A DNA stretch of 64,000 nucleotides. Origin: JANNSO01 sp964485395. Its GTDB lineage: Bacteria > Spirochaetota > Spirochaetia > Treponematales > UBA12059. Below the pieces are notes generated by a model. That model was not told where the DNA came from and ran no database searches. It saw nothing but the letters and a program-made list of their open reading frames with translations. Both the position numbers and the translations under genes were made by a program. Of the stretch, positions 17,126-24,077 are shown piece after piece (within the stretch, counting starts at the first letter, position 1; each line of letters opens with the position of its first letter). The stretch is taken from contig CAZAJF010000006.1 of assembly GCA_964485395.1 (NCBI GenBank), positions 1-64,000 on the forward strand. The letters are read 5' to 3'.

Positions 17126-18835
17126 ATGCACATTGGCAAATCCGTTACTGTAGTATTCCTTTTGGCAGGGCTTTTTCCGGCTTTCGTGAATGCCTCGGGC
17201 ACACCCGTCCCGCCTTCCGGTTATGCCGCGGGAACATGGAACGGAGGAACGCTCGTCTCTACGAAATACGGATTGGTTTCAGGTTTGAAGGATCGCGAAA
17301 ATACGATTGCCTGGAAAGGCATACCGTATGCCCAAGCCCCCGTCGGAGAGCTTCGCTGGAAAGCGCCGCGCGAACCTGAATCATGGAAAGGCGTGCGGCG
17401 AACGCGCAGTTTTGGCAATGCCGCCGTGCAGCGCATGCCGTTCATCGGTTATATCGGATCCGAAGATTGCCTTTACCTCAATGTATGGCGACCGGATACG
17501 AAAGAGGGAAAGCTTCCCGTATACGTTTACGTGCACGGGGGCGGCAATACCCTGGGAATGGCGAGCATGCCGGAATATCATGGATACGCCGTGGCCAACC
17601 GTTCCGAGATGGTGTACGTCTCCATCAATTACCGCCTGGGCGTTTTCGGCTGGTTTCGCAATCCCGGGTCGGAAAAAGGCGATGCGTCCGAAGATTCGTC
17701 GGGCAATTACGGAACGCTGGATATCATCCGCTCCCTGAAATGGATACGTGATAATATTTCCGCCTTCGGCGGCGATCCGGAAAAGGTGACGATTTCCGGG
17801 GAGTCCGCAGGCGCCATGAATATTTTATCACTGCTGGCTTCTCCGCTCGCCAAAGGGCTGTTTCACGGCGCGATAATCCAGAGCGGCTCCGCGACGATGC
17901 CCAGCCTCCTGGACGCCGACAAGGCTGCCCTGGATTTTCTCGGGAGGCTGCTGGTGAAAGACCGTAAAGCCGAAACGCTCGACGCCGCCGAGGCCGTCAT
18001 CTCTTCGATGCCATCCGGCGAAATCCGGGATTACCTCGCAAAAAAAACTCCGCGCCAGCTGATGGCGGTGCTTAAAGCCCGTTCGGGCGGCTTTGGCATG
18101 CTCAATTATCCAACCATCTACCCCGACGGCTTCGTGCTACCGGCACAGGGTTATAAATCTTTTACCGACGGCTCCTATGCGGTAAAAGTACCGATTGTCA
18201 TAGGTACGAACAAAGACGAAGTAAACCTGTTCCTGTCCATGGCCAGGAATAACGGCTTGAGCTCCGATGCCTACGAAAAGCTGGCGCGTTCGAGAACGGA
18301 CTCCTGGCGGTATCGGGGAGCGGATGCCGTAGCGGACGCGCTTGCGGTTCAGGCGGATCAGCCTCCGATTTACTCCTACCGTTTCGATTGGGGCAGTCCC
18401 GACGCAAGCGGAAAGAGCCCGATGCCGGGCTCCATGGGAACTCGCCTCGGCGCTTTCCACTCCATCGAGGTTCCATTTTTTTTGGGTACCGACGTAAATT
18501 CGGTAATATTTGCGACGGGAAATTACTATACCGAAAAAAACAAAGCCGGACGCCGGGACTTGAGCGCGGCGATCATGGACTATCTCGCGTCGTTTGCCCG
18601 AACAGGAAACCCAAACGCCTCGACAAAGCGCGAATTGCCGAAGTAGGAGCCCTGGAACCCGACGGCAAGTTCGCCAAGCGCGATGATATTCGATGCGAAC
18701 GGTAAGCTCGCGTCCGTCTCCGTGTTAAGCGGAAGAATCACGGAGGGCTCTTTGCGCGCCTTTATAATGACGGAAATCGCCGAACCACTGCGGGCCGGGG
18801 AACTTAAATCGCTGAATTCCTTTAATTTCCCATAA
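17126..18835 (+). pseudogene. Type-B carboxylesterase interrupted by an in-frame TAG
   Basis: The first 506 codons encode a secreted carboxylesterase. There is a signal peptide, an early 'GIPYAQAPVGELRWKAP', the SEDCLYLNVW box, the oxyanion HGGG, and the nucleophile elbow GESAGA (Ser227). An 'AFHSIEVPFFLG' segment carries the catalytic His. A TAG at 18644-18646 stops the frame, but the same frame continues to a TAA at 18833 with the family's normal C-terminus (EPWNPTASSPSAMIFDANG...). In relatives the interrupted position is usually Trp (LPxWEPWNP), one base from TAG. The ribosome site is GAAGG. The truncated protein keeps all catalytic motifs but lacks the last ~63 residues. A sequencing error is possible. 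Confidence 0.85.
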
Positions 18836-18913
18836 TGATTTTTGTATAGGATTTCGACAGGAAAGCTTTGAGACGAAACTCACTGAAAAGGAATTGTTAT
18901 GCTTGTTTGCGGA

Positions 18914-18944
18914 ACCTCGGACAGGCGAGATGCCCACCCGAGGT
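18914..18944. repeat. 31-bp hairpin repeat, copy without T-run
   Basis: Identical over 31 bp to 20573-20603: ACCTCGG and CCGAGGT arms around an inner GGC/GCC stem. This copy lacks the adjacent T-run that makes the other copy a terminator. It lies at the 5' edge of the HD-GYP remnant. Confidence 0.75.
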
Positions 18945-18957
18945 ATTCGAGGTAATG

Positions 18958-19199
18958 AAACAGCAGGCGATTTAATACCTTTCGGCGTGTGATTCATGGC
19001 TATTGCGGATATCTATGACGCCCTGCGCACGATGCGCCTTTAAAAAGAATCCCTGAGCCATGAAGAAACAATAAGAATATTAACTCAGGGATATGAGCGG
19101 ACTAAGCCTGAGCATTTTGTGCCATCAGTGCTTCAAGCTTTCGTTTCGGTCAATTCCGAGTCCGATAGAATATACTACCAGTATTCCGACTGCTCGTAG
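18958..19199 (+). pseudogene. HD-GYP phosphodiesterase remnant (C-terminal part)
   Basis: A plus-strand frame reads 'GDLIPFGV(stop)FMAIADIYDALRTMRL(stop)KESLSHEETIRIL' and 'QGYERTKPEHFVPSVLQAF'. These correspond to the conserved HD-GYP tail (MAIADVYDAL, K.ALSHEEA, I..G.GTxFDP.VL.AF). Two in-frame stops and the missing HD and GYP catalytic parts show it is dead. It would have belonged to a c-di-GMP phosphodiesterase. The rest of 18836-19272 shows nothing further. Confidence 0.8.
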
Positions 19200-19272
19200 G
19201 GGAAGCCGGAAATGTCTGGACGTTCTGATTTAGTGCACAAAGCTGCTTATGCCCCATAAAAAACGCGAGCTA

Positions 19273-19986
19273 TCATTTCGCCTTAGCCATCAGTGCAGCG
19301 AAGCTTCCATCCGCCTGCATCGACTGCAAAGCTTTCGAGAATTTTTCAGCCAAGATTTTGCCTTGTTCCGTTGCGTGAAACGCATAATAGACTGCCAAAC
19401 TTGATAAAAACTGCTTGGGATCGTATGCAATATTGGTTTGCTCGCTTTGGGCAAGGGCTGAAAGCCCACTTTTTTCCTCGACGACAAAGGCGTCAATTCT
19501 GCCAGCTCCAAGCATTTTCATATTTGCTACATCACTGTCTACATACGAAATAATGATTTTTTTGTTTTCCGTTAATTCTTTTGAATAAGGATAACCGCGA
19601 GTCAAGCCTACTCGTTTTCCTTCCAAGTCTTTTAATGTCTTGAGCGGAGCGGTTTTCAGGTAAAAAACATAATCGACTTTATTATAGATCGGCGTAGACT
19701 TGGCTACCGGCCCGGGCATTGTCGGATCCAGCGCGGGGAATACGCAATCGATTGCCAAACTCTCAAATTCGGAAATTGTCCTCATAGGCGGAAGCACGGT
19801 AATGATTATAGATACGTCCGCCCGTCTTGCGATTTCAAGGGTTAATTCCACAAAAATCCCTTGTGTTGGACTCTCGACCATCAGGGGGATAGGGAAACTG
19901 GCGATTTTTACGGTTTGCTGGCCGAAAATCGGTACAATGGTGAATAAAAAAATCATCACTCCTAAATAAACGCTTAATCGCTTCAT
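19273..19986 (-). CDS. Periplasmic substrate-binding protein, family 3
   Basis: 237 residues. A signal peptide (MKRLSVYLGVMIFLFTIVPIFGQ) is followed by an SBP_bac_3 fold: 'GIFVELTLEIARRADVSI', 'IYNKVDYVFYLKTAPLKTLKDLEGKRVGLTRGYPY' and 'DVANMKMLGAGRIDAFVVEEKSG'. It binds an amino acid or another small polar ligand. No permease or ATPase gene is adjacent, so it may act as an orphan sensor or use a distant transporter. The ATG at 19986 has AAGGAG; an ATG ten codons upstream is rejected for lack of one. It sits inside the pseudogene zone but is intact. Confidence 0.85.
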   Translation of the reverse strand: MKRLSVYLGVMIFLFTIVPIFGQQTVKIASFPIPLMVESPTQGIFVELTLEIARRADVSIIITVLPPMRTISEFESLAIDCVFPALDPTMPGPVAKSTPIYNKVDYVFYLKTAPLKTLKDLEGKRVGLTRGYPYSKELTENKKIIISYVDSDVANMKMLGAGRIDAFVVEEKSGLSALAQSEQTNIAYDPKQFLSSLAVYYAFHATEQGKILAEKFSKALQSMQADGSFAALMAKAK

Positions 19987-20103
19987 GGTGCGCTCCTTGG
20001 TTAAGACAAAGACCACATATCCACTTTATATCGCTTATATCAATTGTAGTGCTATATATCCGAAGATGCAAATTTTTCGCTTATTATCTTTTTAACAAAT
20101 AAG

Positions 20104-20225
20104 TGCGCCGAACTCAATATCCGTCCCCTTTTACACCGTATAACCTCGGTAAGTTCCTGCGACAATTCTGATGCCCGATTCCAGCATTACCAGTACAGCG
20201 TAGTCTTGATGCGCGCCCCGGTCGA
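20104..20225 (-). pseudogene. Remnant of a LysR/ArgP-like regulator (C-terminal end)
   Basis: About 120 bp aligns along its length, with many substitutions, to the last ~40 codons of the intact LysR gene at 27230-28126 (compare 'CTCAATATCCGTCC' with 'CCCAATATCCGCCC', and 'TCTTGATGCGCGCCCCG' with 'TCTTGATGCGCGCGCCG'). No open frame survives. It is the tail of a decayed paralogue. Confidence 0.75.
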
Positions 20226-20269
20226 GAGCGCTGCGGCGTGTGACACAGGATTTAGCATGTTAGAACCAT

Positions 20270-20530
20270 GCCCGACAGCCGGTTTTCCCAAGCCTCGATT
20301 GTGACCGAGGGACCGTTCGACCGGTATTTCCTGGATTACGACCTTGACGGACGGTATATGTTGATTCCCTGGAACCGAATACCAGCTACCAGCTTACAGT
20401 CTTCCTCACCGAGCGCGGGAAAAGAGGCGAGATAACGGTTCATTCCACGAACGAGTATGGCGCGCAAAACATCAAGGGAATAATCCCACGGGCGATGCTC
20501 ATACCATTTCCTGAGCTGTTCCCCGGGTAA
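20270..20530 (+). pseudogene. Frameshifted copy of the receiver-like gene at 21644
   Basis: The sequence encodes EGPFDRYFLD-DLDGR, then after a 1-bp deletion near 20353 (CGG for CGGG) DSLEPNT-YQL-VFL-ERG, EITVHS-NEYGAQNIKGIIPRA and PFPELFPG-stop. This matches the second two-thirds of the protein at 21644-21988. The N-terminal part (ILILEDD) is missing. It is a truncated, frameshifted duplicate 1.4 kb from its parent. Confidence 0.85.
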
Positions 20531-20564
20531 ACGAGTTGTAAATTGAAGCGTGCGGCTACAATGC

Positions 20565-20603
20565 AAAAAAAAACCTCGGACAGGCGAGATGCCCACCCGA
20601 GGT
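20565..20603 (-). terminator. Terminator of the FMN-binding protein gene
   Basis: Directly downstream of the gene ending at 20624, the arms ACCTCGG/CCGAGGT with an inner GGC/GCC stem are followed on the minus strand by eight T. A classic intrinsic terminator; its 31-bp hairpin recurs at 18914-18944. Confidence 0.85.
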
Positions 20604-20623
20604 ATGCGGATTGTCTATGCTGA

Positions 20624-21451
20624 TTAGCGGGCCGGCTTGAGTGCGGTGATCGCCAGCGGGATGGCGGTCAGGTGGATGGACGCGCCGGAGATGGCGTCAC
20701 TGGTTCCGTCTGCCTTCATCTTAATGCCCGAAGGATCTTGCGCCGTGATCAGGGCTGCCTGTACTGCGGCGGCCTGTACGTTCCACTCACCCTTTTTCGC
20801 AGCCTTTGCCATGCCGTATCGGCCTTCTGAGGCTTCAACCAGCTTGGATTTCTTGGTTGCGTCCTTGTAGGAACCGTTCCAAAGCACATCGACGATGGTA
20901 CCGTTCACGACCGTGATAAGCACGGAATCTTTCCAGCCGCTGGAGGGGTCGAAGGCGGCCTGTTCCGCGAAATACCAGCCGCTTTTCTTATACATTCCCT
21001 TAGGAACGGCGGGGAGCGATAAAGCCTTGCTGACGAGGTCGAAGAAGACCTTTACATGCATGGTCGCGCCGGAAATTGCGTCGGTCCTGCCTTCCGCGTC
21101 CTTGTATTTGTTAAAGCCCGTATCCTGGGTCTTTACGAGGAAATCCTCGACGGCTTTTGCCTGGGCGTTCCACTCGGCGATGGCCTTGCCGTATTTTACC
21201 ATGTTGTATTTGCCTGCGGCGTCGTAGGCGCGTTTATCGGCCGCGGCAGGCAGATTGGAGACGCCGTTCCAGATGGCGGAGACTATCTTGCCGCCCTTCA
21301 CGGTAACCACGACTTGCTCTTTCCAGCCGCTGGGAACGGCAAAGCCCGCATCCTGGGCAAAATACACGCCATCTTTTGCGCTTACTTGGGCAAAAGACGC
21401 TGCAGTGAGAACGAGAGATAAAGCTATGAGCAGTACGATGCTCTTTTTCAT
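20624..21451 (-). CDS. Periplasmic protein with two FMN-binding domains
   Basis: 275 residues. A signal peptide (cleavage near residue 25) is followed by two homologous FMN-binding domains (PF04205 type), about 27-148 and 156-272. Each starts with '[VW]YFA...SGWK..V.[IV]TV..G.IV..[IL]WNG'. Each ends with a flavinylation box: DAISGAT (acceptor Thr130) and DAISGAS (Ser258). In this family ApbE attaches FMN through a phosphoester to that Thr/Ser, giving extracytosolic electron-transfer or reductase proteins. No apbE or partner reductase is adjacent. It is followed by a strong terminator, so it is likely monocistronic. Confidence 0.9.
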   Translation of the reverse strand: MKKSIVLLIALSLVLTAASFAQVSAKDGVYFAQDAGFAVPSGWKEQVVVTVKGGKIVSAIWNGVSNLPAAADKRAYDAAGKYNMVKYGKAIAEWNAQAKAVEDFLVKTQDTGFNKYKDAEGRTDAISGATMHVKVFFDLVSKALSLPAVPKGMYKKSGWYFAEQAAFDPSSGWKDSVLITVVNGTIVDVLWNGSYKDATKKSKLVEASEGRYGMAKAAKKGEWNVQAAAVQAALITAQDPSGIKMKADGTSDAISGASIHLTAIPLAITALKPAR

Positions 21452-21643
21452 GGAATCCTCCTGATTGAGTACAATGCGATAGCTTGATTAAACGGCTGAA
21501 TACTCCAGAATGTCAAGTCGATGAATCGGATGGTTGTCTCGCTCACGCCCCTTGGAGCGGCAATTGTTCAGCCGAGCTTTTCAGCGCTATGATGCCGCAA
21601 AGCCCGATGTATTTTGAATATAAACAAGCGATAGAGGGAACCC

Positions 21644-21988
21644 ATGAAAATACTGATACTCGAGGACGACCCCAGAAGGATCGCCGTATTCAAGGACAGA
21701 TTAAAAGAACATGATTTATTTTTCTTTACCAACGTGGACGATGCCAAGGCCTCGGTGGCGGCTGAAGGGCCGTTCGATCGATATTTCCTGGATCACGACC
21801 TCGACGGGCGGGTATATGTCGATTCCTTGGAGCCGAATACCGGCTACCAGCTAGCGATATTCCTTGCCGAGCGCGGGGAAAGCGGCGAGATTACTGTGCA
21901 TTCCAGGAACGAATACGGCGCGCAAAACATAAAAGGAATCATCCCTCGGGCGATTCTCGTACCCTTTCCGGAGCTGTTTCCCGGATAA
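21644..21988 (+). CDS. Receiver-fold protein, cyclic-phosphate-processing (cREC) type
   Basis: 114 residues. It begins MKILILEDDPRR, like a response-regulator receiver with an acidic pair at the N-terminus, then EGPFDRYFLDHDLDGR, where a second acidic cluster replaces the usual single phosphoacceptor Asp. The tail EITVHSRNEYGAQNIKGII lies where receiver Thr/Lys residues occur. This fits the cREC family found in nucleotide-dependent signalling systems better than a classical receiver, and there is no output domain. GAGGG precedes the ATG. The family assignment is from memory of motifs; a frameshifted copy lies at 20270-20530. Confidence 0.65.
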   Translation: MKILILEDDPRRIAVFKDRLKEHDLFFFTNVDDAKASVAAEGPFDRYFLDHDLDGRVYVDSLEPNTGYQLAIFLAERGESGEITVHSRNEYGAQNIKGIIPRAILVPFPELFPG

Positions 21989-22201
21989 AGGCGCCGTGAT
22001 TTCAGCTTCGCAGCTTTGGCTTGAGTCGTGAGAAAACGCATACCTTCGTGAGAATACGAAATTTGATTGCTGTTTTTCACAATTGCCCTAATTCGTTTTG
22101 ACGGCTAACATACCATAATTTATTTTTCAGCATGAATTTCCAGATAAATCCCTCTGCATTCTATTTGCATGAATTTTTATTCGACGAACATGGAGACATC
22201 T

Positions 22202-23920
22202 ATGAACCGCAATCGATCCCGGACCCTCGACAAATTTGCTTCGCTATGGTTTGCCTCGTCATTCCTCCTGGTTTTCCTTTCCGGCTGTTCCCTCCTGAAC
22301 ATGCTCAAGCCGCCGGAAAACGTATTACTCAAAAGCCTGTCAATAGAAGGACTCACCCTGACTCCGGCCTTTGATCCCTTGGTACAGGAATACACGGCCG
22401 AGCTGCCGTTTGCCTGGACCGTAAAAGTTGCGGCGGAATCGCAGGTGGCGGGAACTACGATAACGGGAACCGGAGAGGTAGCTCTCACGGAACACGAGAC
22501 TTTGTTGACGGTTGCCAATTCGAAAGCTGGATTTACCTCAAGTTATAAGATTCGTGTAACTGCAACCGAGACGCAAGATGGGGACGATTTTTCCACTATG
22601 CTCGATTCGATTTCTGGCGGCAATCTAAAATTGCGACCCGAATTTTCACCTCTAATAGGTGAATATAAGTTGCTCGTTACCAATTTTTCTCAACAAAGTA
22701 TTGAGCTTCAAGCGAAGCCTCATGATAGCGATGCGTCTGTCTTATGCCCTCAAATTGATTATAGTCCTGCACGACTTTCAGTATATACAATTATTTGCCG
22801 GAAAAATTTAAAAAAAAGGGTATATAAATTAACTTGTATTTTTAGCCCCTCAGTCTCCTATTCTGGAAACGGAAACGATGATGGGGAAGCTCCGATTAAC
22901 ATGAATGGTTTAGAAGATGATCAGATTATACTCCCAGAAAATACAGGGGGATTGACCCGGAAAGGATATGAATTTGCTGGTTGGAATACTTCAGCCGATG
23001 GTTCCGGTCTTTTCTATAAATCTGGTACGACGTTGACATTGGGTCAAAATAGCATAACCCTTTATGTTCAATGGAAGCTTGCAATGATTTCGATACCTGC
23101 AGGCAGCTTTCAGCGAGACGCAAATCCGCTTAACATTAGTACGATATCGATAGGTTATAAGATGAGCCAGTGCGAAATAAGTAGGGATCAATTTTATCGA
23201 ATATTTGGCGTTGATCCTAGTGATGAATACAATTTTGTTGGAGGTAAAATGTCTTGTGGGATTACTGATCCGGTTCAGGAAGTAAGCTGGTATGATGCTA
23301 TCGCTTTCTGCAACAAGCTAAGTATTTCTGAAGGATTAGTGCCGGTATATACCATTACTGGAGTTGATTTTACTACATTGGTATATTCTGAAATACCATC
23401 GAACGGAAATGCAAGTTGGGATGCTGTAGTAGCAACTTGGACAAATAGTGGGTATCGCTTACCCACTGAGATGGAATGGATGTGGGCTGCGATGGGAGCT
23501 ACTAGTGACAGATCTAACGGTTATTTAGGAATCGGCACTAATACAGCAGGATTTGCAAAGTCTTATGCTGGTAGTCTAGAAGTTGGGATTGCGCGGGCTG
23601 ATATGGGAAGGTTTGCTTGGTATAGTGCGACCAGTTCAGGCAAAACTCATCCAATTTGTATGCTATTGCCAAACGAGCTAGGCCTATACGATATGAGTGG
23701 CAATGTTAGCGAATGGTGCTGGGATTGGTATAACACTTATCCTTCTGGATCAGTTGTATCTAATTCAGTTGATAATTCTGGCCGAGGGGCTTTGTCGGGT
23801 AACCAACGTGTAGGTCGCGGTGGCAGTCAGGAATCGTACTTCTGTGGTGTAGCAGACCGATTAAACTTTGCTCCAGCTGTTCAGGGATATTATCTCGGTT
23901 TTCGGGTTGTGCAACCATGA
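22202..23920 (+). CDS. FGE-sulfatase-fold lipoprotein with cadherin-like and InlB-type repeats
   Basis: 572 residues. Lipobox LSGC (Cys29). Domains in order: two cadherin-like beta-sandwich repeats (about 40-125 and 130-215), an InlB-type repeat (about 235-295, TRKGYEFAGWNTSADGSG..LYVQW), then an FGE-sulfatase (C-type-lectin-like) domain from about 300 (IPAGSFQRD, EVSWYDAIAFCNKLS, YRLPTEMEWMWAA, GLYDMSGNVSEWCWDW, GFRVVQP at the end). FGE's active-site Cys pair is not evident, so it is likely a binding fold. This fold is used by variable surface proteins such as treponemal TvpA. The ATG at 22202 has GGAG 6 nt upstream. Confidence 0.88.
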   Translation: MNRNRSRTLDKFASLWFASSFLLVFLSGCSLLNMLKPPENVLLKSLSIEGLTLTPAFDPLVQEYTAELPFAWTVKVAAESQVAGTTITGTGEVALTEHETLLTVANSKAGFTSSYKIRVTATETQDGDDFSTMLDSISGGNLKLRPEFSPLIGEYKLLVTNFSQQSIELQAKPHDSDASVLCPQIDYSPARLSVYTIICRKNLKKRVYKLTCIFSPSVSYSGNGNDDGEAPINMNGLEDDQIILPENTGGLTRKGYEFAGWNTSADGSGLFYKSGTTLTLGQNSITLYVQWKLAMISIPAGSFQRDANPLNISTISIGYKMSQCEISRDQFYRIFGVDPSDEYNFVGGKMSCGITDPVQEVSWYDAIAFCNKLSISEGLVPVYTITGVDFTTLVYSEIPSNGNASWDAVVATWTNSGYRLPTEMEWMWAAMGATSDRSNGYLGIGTNTAGFAKSYAGSLEVGIARADMGRFAWYSATSSGKTHPICMLLPNELGLYDMSGNVSEWCWDWYNTYPSGSVVSNSVDNSGRGALSGNQRVGRGGSQESYFCGVADRLNFAPAVQGYYLGFRVVQP

Positions 23921-24077
23921 GCTCATTGAAAAAAAATAGAGTTAAAAATCTAAAATTCGCAATTTCCAAGATAAGTATAGTGCACTGCCTCGATTACTTT
24001 ACAGTGTACTTGGCAACGGCACTACTACAAATCGCTCCACCCCAGTTCAAATTACTTTCTAACTCAAGGAGAACCTG

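Noticed and set aside
22202..23920. Active formylglycine-generating enzyme
   Set aside because: The fold matches FGE but the active-site cysteine pair is not seen and no sulfatase is nearby; treated as a binding fold.
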